This document shows positions 1 through 5,548 of a stretch of 6,373 nt of DNA, piece after piece. The notes below the pieces were generated by a model, which did no database searches, was not told where the DNA came from, and worked only from the letters and a program-made list of their open reading frames with translations. Positions within the stretch are counted from its first letter, which is position 1. Each line of letters starts with the position of its first letter. This DNA is from JBBSIG01 sp038232215. GTDB taxonomy: Bacteria; Actinomycetota; Thermoleophilia; Gaiellales; Gaiellaceae. The stretch spans positions 1 to 6,373 of the forward strand of contig JBBSIG010000156.1 in assembly GCA_038232215.1 (NCBI GenBank), given 5' to 3'. The position numbers and the translations under genes are program-made.

Positions 1-15
1 GCGGCGGGGCCTGGA

Positions 16-21
16 TAGAGT
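16..21 (+). promoter_or_regulatory. Candidate -10 element just before sucC
   Basis: TAGAGT fits the TANNNT -10 pattern and ends 10 bases before the sucC ATG. If used, transcription would start at or a few bases before the start codon, giving a leaderless or near-leaderless mRNA of the kind common in Actinobacteria. No convincing Shine-Dalgarno sequence lies before this ATG (GGATAGAG at 13-20 is a poor match), which mildly supports the idea. Only 15 bases upstream are visible, so no -35 can be judged. Confidence 0.3.
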
Positions 22-31
22 CCCGCGGCCG

Positions 32-1174
32 ATGGACCTCTACGAGTACCAGGGGAAGCAGCTCTTCCGTCGCTTCGGGATCCCCGTCTCCGACGGGCGA
101 CTGGCAACCACGCCGGAAGAGGCGCGCGCCGCCTCGGAGGAGCTCGGCGGCCCGGTCGTCGTCAAGGCGCAGGTGCTGACGGGCGGTCGCGGCAAAGCGG
201 GAGGCGTCAAGCTCGCCGACGGGCCGTCGGACGCCTACGCCCGCGCGAAGAACATCCTCGGCCTGGACATCCGCGGCCACGTCGTCCGCAAGCTCTGGGT
301 CGAGCGGGCCTCCGACATCGCGAAGGAGTACTACCTCTCGGTTACCTTCGACCGCGGCGAGAAGAAGCCGCTCTTCATGCTCACGACCGAGGGCGGGATC
401 GAGATCGAGCAGGTCGCGGCCGAGAATCCGGACGCTCTCGCCCGGCTGCACATCGACCCGCTCGAGGGCTTCCAGCCGTACCAGGCCCGCCGGCTCGTCT
501 ACGCGTCGGGCATCACCGACGCAGGCGAGCGGAAGCAGCTCCTGTCGCTGATCGGAAAGCTCTACGAGACCTTCGTCGCGTGCGACGCGATGCTCTGCGA
601 GATCAACCCCCTGATCGTGACGCCCGAGGGCGAGGTGAAGGCGCTCGACTCGAAGTTCACGGTCGACGACAGCGCGCTCTACAAGCATCCGGAGATCGCT
701 GAGCTGCGCGACGTCGAGGCGGCCGATCCGCAGGAGGCGCTCGCCCGAGAGAAGGGCGTCACCTACGTCAAGCTCGACGGCGATGTCGGGATCCTCGGCA
801 ACGGGGCGGGGCTCTCGATGTCGACGGTCGACGTGGTGGTTGCCGCGGGCGGCCGGCCGGCGAACTTCTGCGACCTGGGCGGCGGCGGTGACGCCGAAGG
901 CGTGGTCGACGCCCTCGAGGTGATCACGTCCGACCCGAGGGTGCGATCGATCTTCTTCAACATCTTCGGGGGCATCACGCGCTGCGACGAGGTGGCCCGC
1001 GGGATCCTGGCGGCGCTCGAGCGGATGCAGATCGAGCTTCCGCTGGTCGTCCGCCTGGACGGGACGAACGCCGACGAGGGCCGGCGGATTCTCGCAGACG
1101 CAGCGCCGCCGAACCTGTCCGTCGAGCCGACGATGCTCCACGCGGCGGAGCGCGCGGTGGAGCTCGCGCGATGA
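32..1174 (+). CDS. sucC: Succinyl-CoA synthetase (ADP/GDP-forming) beta subunit
   Basis: Beta subunit of the TCA-cycle enzyme that converts succinyl-CoA, phosphate and NDP to succinate, CoA and NTP; it works in the cytoplasm with SucD. The 380 residues are close to the usual length (E. coli about 388). The N-terminus MDLYEYQGKQLF is the family signature and fixes the start. An ATP-grasp nucleotide-binding domain covers roughly residues 1-235, with the glycine-rich GGRGKAGGVK at 51-60. EINPL (N192) and ALDSK (D206) match the Mg-nucleotide ligands. The C-terminal ligase domain carries GNGAGLSMSTVD (256-267), DLGGGG (281-286), FGGITRCDE (312-320) and VVRLDGTN (339-346). The usual DLGGGA reads DLGGGG here, a mild substitution. 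The stop codon overlaps the next start as ATGA, so the downstream methyltransferase is probably translationally coupled. The fold and function are clear; nucleotide preference (ADP or GDP) cannot be read from the sequence alone. Confidence 0.97.
   Translation: MDLYEYQGKQLFRRFGIPVSDGRLATTPEEARAASEELGGPVVVKAQVLTGGRGKAGGVKLADGPSDAYARAKNILGLDIRGHVVRKLWVERASDIAKEYYLSVTFDRGEKKPLFMLTTEGGIEIEQVAAENPDALARLHIDPLEGFQPYQARRLVYASGITDAGERKQLLSLIGKLYETFVACDAMLCEINPLIVTPEGEVKALDSKFTVDDSALYKHPEIAELRDVEAADPQEALAREKGVTYVKLDGDVGILGNGAGLSMSTVDVVVAAGGRPANFCDLGGGGDAEGVVDALEVITSDPRVRSIFFNIFGGITRCDEVARGILAALERMQIELPLVVRLDGTNADEGRRILADAAPPNLSVEPTMLHAAERAVELAR
1156..1162 (+). promoter_or_regulatory. Ribosome binding site for the methyltransferase
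   Basis: GGTGGAG lies inside the end of sucC, 8 bases before the ATG at 1171. It supports that start and independent re-initiation at the ATGA overlap. Confidence 0.55.
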
Positions 1175-1830
1175 GCGCGCGCAGCTGGGACGACCGCGCG
1201 CAGGCCTATCGCGAGAGCGAGAGCCATGCCGCGGGGCGCGATCTCGAGCAGCTCGTCGAGTGGTGTGAGCCGCGACCGGGCGCCAAGGTGCTCGACGTCG
1301 CAACGGGCGGCGGCCACGTCGCACGCCGTCTGCGCGAGGAGGGCTGCGAGGTGGTGACGGTCGACGCGTCTCCCGGCATGCAGCCCGACGTGGTCTGCCG
1401 GGCCGAGGACCTGCCCTTCGCCGACGGCAGCTTCGACGTCGCCGTCACGAGGATCGCGGCTCACCACTTCGACGACGTGCGCGCCGCGGTCGCCGAGCTG
1501 GCGAGGGTCAGCGCGACCCTCGTCGTGATCGAGGACACGCTCTTCTCGAGCGACGAGCACGAGCAGGTGGAACGGCTGCGCGATCCCACTCACGTCCGCA
1601 CCTACTCCGAGCAGGAATGGCGCGAGCTGCTGAGCGAGGCCGGGCTCGAGGTCGAGCTGGTCGACTTTTTCGAGAAGCGCCACCGGCTCGACTCCTGGCT
1701 CGCCCGCGCGGGCTGCGAGGGCGAGGACGCCGAGCGGGTCAGGGAGCTCCTCCGCGACCGGCTCGAGGGCGATGGGTCGACCTGGACCGACACGAAGATC
1801 CTGCTGCGAGCGAGAAGGAGCCAGTCCTGA
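1171..1830 (+). CDS. Class I SAM-dependent methyltransferase (Methyltransf_11 / YcgJ-UbiE-like)
   Basis: A 219-residue soluble protein with a Rossmann-type methyltransferase fold. Motif I is VLDVATGGG (40-48). The acidic residue ending strand 2 that would bind the SAM ribose is D66 in TVDASPGM. AEDLPFADGSFDVAV (78-92) is the typical segment around the adenine-contacting and post-II motifs, followed by RIAAHHF (94-100). The region RDPTHVRTYSEQEW (137-150) resembles the C-terminal half of YcgJ-type small methyltransferases. There is no signal peptide or membrane segment. The start is the ATG of an ATGA overlap with sucC, preceded by GGTGGAG. The stop shares one base with the sucD start. The gene is therefore embedded in sucCD and is probably made in step with both subunits. 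The family methylates many small molecules (quinones, lipids, other metabolites); nothing in the sequence identifies the substrate. Its base composition resembles that of its neighbours, with no sign of recent transfer. Confidence 0.9.
   Translation: MSARSWDDRAQAYRESESHAAGRDLEQLVEWCEPRPGAKVLDVATGGGHVARRLREEGCEVVTVDASPGMQPDVVCRAEDLPFADGSFDVAVTRIAAHHFDDVRAAVAELARVSATLVVIEDTLFSSDEHEQVERLRDPTHVRTYSEQEWRELLSEAGLEVELVDFFEKRHRLDSWLARAGCEGEDAERVRELLRDRLEGDGSTWTDTKILLRARRSQS
1813..1820 (+). promoter_or_regulatory. Ribosome binding site for sucD
   Basis: AGAAGGAG ends 9 bases before the ATG at 1830. This is the best Shine-Dalgarno match in the operon. It selects this ATG over the earlier in-frame ATG at 1617, which lies well inside the methyltransferase gene. 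Confidence 0.7.
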
Positions 1831-2696
1831 TGGCGATCGTCGTCGACCGGGACACGAAGCTCGTGGTGCAGGGTCTGACGGGGTCGGAGGGCCGGTTCCA
1901 CGGCTTGCGCAATCGCAACTACGGGACGGACGTCGTCGCGGGCGTGACGCCCGGCAAGGGCGGGCAGGACGTGGATGGCATCCCCGTCCTCGACACCGTC
2001 GCAGAGGCGGTCGAGCAACGAGGTGCGAACACGTCGCTGATATTCGTCCCGGCGCGCTTCGCCGCCGACGCGATCTACGAGGCCGCCGACGCGGGAATCC
2101 GCACGGTGATCTGCATCTCGGAGCACATCCCCGCTCACGAGCTGCTCCGCGTGTACACGCATCTCCGCCCCCGCGGGATCACCCTGATCGGCCCGAACTG
2201 CCCGGGGGCGCTGTCGCCGGGCAAGGCGAACGTCGGCATCATCCCGGCCGAGATCTTCCGCGAGGGCTCGATCGGCCTGGTCAGCCGCTCGGGGACACTG
2301 ACCTACCAGATCGGCCACGAGCTGACGCAGCTCGGGCTCGGGAACTCGACGATCGTCGGGATCGGAGGCGATCCTGTGGTCGGATCGTCCTTCGTCGACA
2401 TCCTGGAGAGGTTCGAGGCCGACCCCGAGACCGAGCTCGTGGTGCTCGTCGGCGAGATCGGCGGCGACGAGGAGGAGAAGGCGGCACGCTTCATCGAGGC
2501 GAGCATGTCGAAGCCGGTGCTCGCCTACATCGCCGGCTTCAGCGCGCCGTCGGGCAAGACGATGGGGCACGCGGGGGCGATCATCTCCGGCTCGTCGGGA
2601 ACGGCCGAGGCGAAGAAGCGTGCGCTCGAGGCGTGCGGCGTGCAGGTCGGGACGACGCCGACTGAGGTCGCCGGCCTCGTCAGCGAGCGCCTCTAG
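1830..2696 (+). CDS. sucD: Succinyl-CoA synthetase (ADP/GDP-forming) alpha subunit
   Basis: Alpha subunit, which binds CoA and carries the phosphohistidine intermediate; it acts with SucC. The 288 residues match the family (E. coli 289). VVQGLTGSEG (12-21) is the CoA-binding N-terminal signature. Next come VVAGVTPGKGG (35-45), GPNCPG (121-126) and SRSGTLTYQ (152-160), then a GEIGG segment with E209. The catalytic histidine is H247 in MGHAGA, equivalent to E. coli H246. The start at 1830 is supported by the typical N-terminal length, by AGAAGGAG upstream, and by the TGATG one-base overlap with the methyltransferase stop. The open frame continues upstream, but that extension is Arg/Ala-rich out-of-frame read-through of the methyltransferase gene. 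The 3' end overlaps the convergent capA-like gene by 17 bases, leaving no room for an ordinary terminator between them. Confidence 0.97.
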   Translation: MAIVVDRDTKLVVQGLTGSEGRFHGLRNRNYGTDVVAGVTPGKGGQDVDGIPVLDTVAEAVEQRGANTSLIFVPARFAADAIYEAADAGIRTVICISEHIPAHELLRVYTHLRPRGITLIGPNCPGALSPGKANVGIIPAEIFREGSIGLVSRSGTLTYQIGHELTQLGLGNSTIVGIGGDPVVGSSFVDILERFEADPETELVVLVGEIGGDEEEKAARFIEASMSKPVLAYIAGFSAPSGKTMGHAGAIISGSSGTAEAKKRALEACGVQVGTTPTEVAGLVSERL

Positions 2697-3888
2697 CGAC
2701 GATTCGTCCCGACGCCGAGACGGAGCCTCCGGCCCGACCGAAGTCCTCCTTCGAGAGCGCGCGCACCTTCGCGATAGCCGTCCGATCGCGGTCGAGCTCG
2801 GGCGTCCCGGTCCCGACGAGCCGGATCGGGACGAGGCTTCCATCCGCCCAGGTACCGTCTGCGTGGAGGCGCACGCGCAGGATCGCGCCGAACGCGAGAG
2901 CCCCTTCCACGGCCAGGGTTCGGTAGCCGGAGAAGTTGCCGAGGCTGTACGCGATCAGACGCCCGCGGTACCACTCGAGGCCCCGCAGGACGTGCGGCCC
3001 GTGGCCGACCACGAGGTCGCCTCCAGCGTCGACTACCGCGTGCGCGAAGGCCACCGGATCCCCGCGCGGCTCGCCGAGGTACGTCTCGTCGCCCGGCGAG
3101 ACGTGATCGCGCCCGAGCCCCTCGCCGCCGGCATGCATCGTGACCACCACGACGTCGGCCCGCGCGTCGGCCTCGCGCACGAGTGCCCGCGCGGCATCGA
3201 GGTCGAGGAGCTGTTGCGCCCACGGGTAAGGGGCGAAGCCGATCACGGCGATGCGCAGGCGCCCGGCGCGCGCGTAGGCGATCTCGCCGGGCCGACCGGT
3301 ATGGAGGAGCCGCTCGGCGTCGAGCGCGGCGATCGTCTCCGTCTGTCCCTGCGCTCCGAAGTCGAGCGCGTGGTTGTTCGCGACGTTCAGCATCGTGAAG
3401 CCGGCGCCCCTCAGCGTGCGGGCGTAGAGAGGCGGCGCGCGGAACGCGAAGCAGGTGCGGCTAGCCTCGCTGCACTTGGAGGCGCCGCCGGCGGTGAGCG
3501 GCGTCTCGAGGTTGCCGAGGACGAGGTCGCCGGTCAACGAGCGCCGAACGTCGCCGAAGAGGCTGGAGCCGTCGTCGGAGGGGAGGCCGGCCGGAGAGCC
3601 CAGCGTGACGTCCCCGACGGCCGCGATCCGCACCAGGGGCGGTGCGCGTCTCGGGCTCGTGCGCGGGATCGGCTCGGCCGCGGCTCGCTCGGCACCCGTC
3701 CCGCGGGGATCCGCTGCGGCGGCGAGCGCCACCGCCGCCACGCCGCCGCCCAGGCCGATCGTCAGGAGCGCGAGCGCGGCGAGCCGGTGGCGCCGCCGTG
3801 CAACGCCTGCGTCGGTCGGTTGCGAGTGGTCTTGCACGTGTGGCCGCAGCGTTCGCCATCGCGCGTGAGCTACCTGCAACGCGGCCAA
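2680..3888 (-). CDS. CapA/PgsA-family metallophosphatase, membrane-anchored or secreted
   Basis: A 402-residue protein of the CapA (poly-gamma-glutamate synthesis PgsA, calcineurin-like phosphoesterase) family. A basic stretch RRRHR (31-35) is followed by a hydrophobic segment (about 37-59), which is a signal anchor or uncleaved signal peptide. A Pro/Ala/Arg linker leads to the catalytic domain from about residue 86. Metal-site motifs appear in family order: GDV (D93), GNLE (125-128), NNHALDFG (171-178), MHAGGE (H252) and HGPH (H296, H299), then the conserved SLGNF (315-319). The more common H-W-G is H-A-G here. C139 and C146 could form a disulphide outside the membrane. The start is uncertain: position 3888 is a TTG without a clear Shine-Dalgarno sequence, and a GTG at 3837 would give 385 residues and still keep the membrane segment. 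There are no capB/capC neighbours, so polyglutamate synthesis should not be assumed; a stand-alone cell-envelope phosphoesterase is equally possible. Confidence 0.88.
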   Translation of the reverse strand: MAALQVAHARWRTLRPHVQDHSQPTDAGVARRRHRLAALALLTIGLGGGVAAVALAAAADPRGTGAERAAAEPIPRTSPRRAPPLVRIAAVGDVTLGSPAGLPSDDGSSLFGDVRRSLTGDLVLGNLETPLTAGGASKCSEASRTCFAFRAPPLYARTLRGAGFTMLNVANNHALDFGAQGQTETIAALDAERLLHTGRPGEIAYARAGRLRIAVIGFAPYPWAQQLLDLDAARALVREADARADVVVVTMHAGGEGLGRDHVSPGDETYLGEPRGDPVAFAHAVVDAGGDLVVGHGPHVLRGLEWYRGRLIAYSLGNFSGYRTLAVEGALAFGAILRVRLHADGTWADGSLVPIRLVGTGTPELDRDRTAIAKVRALSKEDFGRAGGSVSASGRIVARGAR

Positions 3889-3942
3889 CCGGGAGTCGCG
3901 CGACCGCGAAGACGTCGCCGAGCTGTGGAACGTTCGCGACCA

Positions 3943-3954
3943 TGCCTGGCACCG
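3943..3954. repeat. Repeat core TGCCTGGCACCG, copy 1
   Basis: This 12-base sequence recurs in the same orientation at 4092-4103, 149 bases away. The inner TGCC-T-GGCA is self-complementary, but this copy lacks the longer flanking symmetry of copy 2. It may be a degenerate copy of a dispersed palindromic element. Confidence 0.5.
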
Positions 3955-4030
3955 TTCCGGGCCGTCGGGAGGAGTCCGCGGCGGCCGGTCGCCTCGGCCG
4001 GGGAGTCGGGCGTGAGGGTCACGATCCCAG

Positions 4031-4049
4031 CGTTCGTGCGGAACGAACG
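4031..4049. repeat. Inverted repeat CGTTCGT-N5-ACGAACG followed by TTTT
   Basis: Perfect 7-base arms (4031-4037 and 4043-4049) surround GCGGA. AG and then TTTT (4052-4055) follow on the plus strand, which has the look of a weak intrinsic terminator. However, no gene lies immediately upstream on the plus strand. A 19-base dyad is also a usual size for a repressor operator, and the position upstream of the aminotransferase allows that reading. The sequence does not decide between them. Confidence 0.5.
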
Positions 4050-4059
4050 AGTTTTCACA

Positions 4060-4121
4060 CTCTTGTCACACCGTGCGGAGTCTCGTTACGGTGCCTGGCA
4101 CCGGTTGGACGTGTGACAGAG
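4060..4121. repeat. Nested inverted repeat around palindrome CGGTGCC-T-GGCACCG
   Basis: The outer arms are TGTCACAC (4064-4071) and GTGTGACA (4111-4118). With a one-base bulge the pairing extends to CTCT on the left (4060-4063) and GAG on the right (4119-4121). Between them sits a perfect 15-base palindrome (4089-4103) that contains copy 2 of the TGCCTGGCACCG core. The layout resembles a REP-like or small non-autonomous mobile element, or a two-tier operator. No transposase is present in the window. Confidence 0.55.
4063..4092 (+). promoter_or_regulatory. Candidate sigma-70-type promoter upstream of the aminotransferase
   Basis: TTGTCA (4063-4068), one base off TTGACA, is followed 18 bases later by TACGGT (4087-4092), which fits TANNNT. 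Transcription would start near 4099, inside the 15-base palindrome, leaving a leader of about 80 bases. The overlap of -10, start site and palindrome suggests that a regulator could act there. This competes with the closer TAGACT candidate at 4169. Confidence 0.35.
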
Positions 4122-4168
4122 CGTGCGCAGTGCGGAGGAGGCTCCAGGATCGTTCGGGGGGCGGGCTC

Positions 4169-4174
4169 TAGACT
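4169..4174 (+). promoter_or_regulatory. Candidate leaderless -10 element before the aminotransferase
   Basis: TAGACT ends 7 bases before the ATG at 4182, the spacing expected if transcription begins at the start codon itself. No recognisable -35 is seen 17 bases upstream and no Shine-Dalgarno sequence precedes this ATG, both compatible with a leaderless mRNA. It resembles the TAGAGT placed just before sucC. Confidence 0.4.
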
Positions 4175-4181
4175 GGCTCCC

Positions 4182-5297
4182 ATGGAGACGATCTCGCTCG
4201 CGCGGGGCGTGCCCGCGCCCGAGTGCCTTCCCACCGCAGAGCTCGCCGACTGCGCTCGCGCCGCGATCGAGCTAGACGGCCCCGCCGTCCTCTCATATGG
4301 CTCGGGCGCCGGGTACGGTCCCCTCCGCGAGTGGATCGCCACGCGCCACGGCGTCGAGCCGGAGCGTGTGGTGATCACGAACGGCTCGCTGCAGGGCTTC
4401 GTCTTCCTCGCGCAGCACCTGCTGTGGGGTGGGACGAAGCGCGTGCTCGTCGAGGCGCCGACCTACGACCGACCGCTGAAGATCCTCGCTGGGCTCGGAG
4501 CGCGGATCGACTCGGTGCCGCTCGACGAGGACGGGCTCGACGTCGACGCGCTCGAGCGTGCGCTCGCCGACGGCGACGACCCCCCGGCCTTCCTCTACAC
4601 GATTCCGACCTTTCAGAACCCGAGCGGGCGGACGCTCTCCACCGAGCGCCGGTGTCGCCTCGTCGAGCTCGCGGGGGAGCACCGGCTGCTCGTGCTCGAG
4701 GACGATCCCTACGGCCTCGTCCGCTTCGAGGGCGAGCCGCCCCCGACCCTGTTCGAGCTCGCCGGGCGCGCGGACGCCGAGATCGTGTACGCCTCCTCGT
4801 TCTCGAAGACGATCGCGCCCGGCCTGCGCGTGGGCTACCTCGTCCTCCCACGGTCGCTCGCCGCGCCGGTCTCGGCGATCGCCGTCTCGAACACCATCTC
4901 CCCCGTCTTCCTCGGGCAGGCGACCGTGCTCGAGTTCCTCCGGCGAGGTCGGCTCGAGCCGAGCCTGGCGCGCGTGCGCGGGCTGCTCGGGGCCCGCCGC
5001 GACGCCATGCTCGCTGCGCTGGAGCGCGAGCTGCCCGAGGGAGCGAGCTGGAGCCGGCCGGAGGGCGGCTACTTCGTCTGGGTCGAGCTTCCGGGCGGAG
5101 TGGACGCGACCTCTCTGCTCGCGCCCGCGTCCGCGGCCGGCGTGAGCTTCGTCCCGGGGGCCGACTTCTACGCGGCCGGCCAGGGCGGCCGTGCCGCGGC
5201 TCGCCTCGCCTTCAGCTTCGTCTCGCCGGCCGAGATCGGCGAGGGGGTCGCGCGGCTGGCCGCGCTCGTCGGCGAGCGTCTCCCCGCCGCGGTCTGA
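4182..5297 (+). CDS. PLP-dependent aminotransferase, fold type I (LysN/ARO8-like)
   Basis: A 371-residue cytoplasmic aminotransferase of class I/II, in the group containing 2-aminoadipate (LysN), aromatic and kynurenine aminotransferases and the catalytic half of MocR regulators. In order: SLARGVPAPECLP (5-17) is the N-terminal substrate-pocket segment; LSYGSGAGYGPLRE (37-50) and ITNGSLQG (65-72) bind the cofactor phosphate; NPSG (146-149) carries the Asn that contacts the PLP oxygen; EDDPYGL (173-179) has the pyridine-binding Asp and Tyr177. SSFSKTIAPGLRVGY (205-219) has the Schiff-base lysine K209, and R341 in ARLAFS is the likely substrate-carboxylate arginine. All key residues are present. 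No GntR-type DNA-binding domain precedes it, so it is an enzyme and not a MocR regulator. The start at 4182 fits the family N-terminus and a nearby TAGACT. The open frame extends well upstream but has no family similarity there. Substrate specificity cannot be assigned; no lysine or aromatic pathway genes are adjacent. Confidence 0.92.
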   Translation: METISLARGVPAPECLPTAELADCARAAIELDGPAVLSYGSGAGYGPLREWIATRHGVEPERVVITNGSLQGFVFLAQHLLWGGTKRVLVEAPTYDRPLKILAGLGARIDSVPLDEDGLDVDALERALADGDDPPAFLYTIPTFQNPSGRTLSTERRCRLVELAGEHRLLVLEDDPYGLVRFEGEPPPTLFELAGRADAEIVYASSFSKTIAPGLRVGYLVLPRSLAAPVSAIAVSNTISPVFLGQATVLEFLRRGRLEPSLARVRGLLGARRDAMLAALERELPEGASWSRPEGGYFVWVELPGGVDATSLLAPASAAGVSFVPGADFYAAGQGGRAAARLAFSFVSPAEIGEGVARLAALVGERLPAAV

Positions 5298-5300
5298 ACG

Positions 5301-5317
5301 GCTCGCCTCAGGCGAGC
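5301..5317. terminator. Hairpin between two convergent genes, possible shared terminator
   Basis: GCTCGCC (5301-5307) and GGCGAGC (5311-5317) form a perfect 7-base stem with a 3-base loop, starting 4 bases after the aminotransferase stop. The loop, TCA on the plus strand, is the TGA stop codon of the minus-strand small gene. No T-tract follows on either strand, so it would be an atypical terminator or an RNA 3'-end stabiliser. Confidence 0.45.
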
Positions 5318-5487
5318 GCGTGCCGCGCCGCCAGCGGGCGCGGAACGAGGCGCGGCTGCTGCGGCGGGACGAGGGAGCCGCGGCTCTGGGCCCTGAAGGT
5401 GGGGCACGGTGTCTCGCCCGGAAGCGCACACAAGCCCGCGCGCCGGAAATAGCAGTCGTTGCACGTCTGTTTCGCCTGCTTGCCCAC
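5308..5487 (-). CDS. Small four-cysteine protein, 59 residues, function unknown
   Basis: Starting at a GTG at 5487, this frame encodes a 59-residue protein. Its first half has four cysteines spaced C-x2-C-x7-C-x7-C (C9, C12, C20, C28), within CNDCYFRRAGLC and PCPTFR. The second half is a Pro/Arg-rich tail without cysteines. The spacing suggests a small metal (zinc or Fe-S) binding knuckle; this is inference. Coding support: about 90% of codons end in G or C, matching the neighbours. GGCGGGGAG lies just before the start, although its GGAG is only 3 bases from the GTG. No other in-frame start was found in the bases just upstream. It is shorter than many gene finders accept. The gene is convergent with the aminotransferase (10-base gap) and lies 133 bases downstream of the ylbL-like gene on the same strand. 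I recall similar short CxxCYFRR...LCAL...CPTFR proteins in actinobacterial genomes but cannot confirm this here. Confidence 0.7.
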   Translation of the reverse strand: MGKQAKQTCNDCYFRRAGLCALPGETPCPTFRAQSRGSLVPPQQPRLVPRPLAARHALA

Positions 5488-5529
5488 TCTCTCCCCGCCT
5501 GTCCGTCTGACGCCTGTCGAGCAGAGGCG

Positions 5530-5535
5530 ATCATA
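5530..5535 (-). promoter_or_regulatory. Candidate -10 element for the small Cys-rich gene
   Basis: On the minus strand this reads TATGAT, one base off TATAAT and unusual in such GC-rich DNA. It lies 42 bases before the GTG at 5487, so the leader would be about 35 bases. The -35 position (about 5553-5558, CTTCTC) is poor and falls inside the adjacent hairpin. Confidence 0.4.
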
Positions 5536-5548
5536 GGCCGTGAGGAGA

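Larger units (their letters stand above)
3889..4181. other. Divergent intergenic region, repeat-rich
   Basis: These 293 bases separate the capA-like gene (-) from the aminotransferase (+). I see no convincing gene. A 62-codon frame on the minus strand (3870-4058) runs through the inverted repeats and resembles no family I know. The right half holds two hairpins, three TCACAC/GTGTGA motifs and a strong palindrome, listed separately, together with candidate promoter elements for the aminotransferase. The left half contains only a second copy of the palindrome core and GC-rich sequence. No clear promoter for the minus-strand gene was found. Confidence 0.6.

Noticed and set aside
1617..1829. In-frame upstream start for sucD at 1617
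   Set aside because: It would add 71 Arg/Ala-rich residues overlapping the methyltransferase. The ATG at 1830 has a good ribosome site and the standard SucD N-terminus.
1602..2843. A 413-codon minus-strand frame across sucD
   Set aside because: It is antisense to a well-supported sucD and has biased Arg/Ser/Asp composition with no recognisable motif.
3870..4058. A 62-codon minus-strand frame in the divergent intergenic region
   Set aside because: It has only a weak ribosome site, passes through the inverted repeat and overlaps the start of the capA-like gene in another frame. It resembles nothing known to me.
2620..4116. A 498-codon open frame on the plus strand across the capA-like gene
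   Set aside because: It is antisense to a gene with clear family motifs and reads as Arg/Ala/Glu-rich low-complexity protein, typical of high-GC shadow frames.
3642..4181. Possible 180-residue N-terminal extension of the aminotransferase, which would make a MocR-like fusion
   Set aside because: The upstream frame is Arg/Ala-rich, has no helix-turn-helix motif, and runs antisense through the start of the capA-like gene and through the palindromes.
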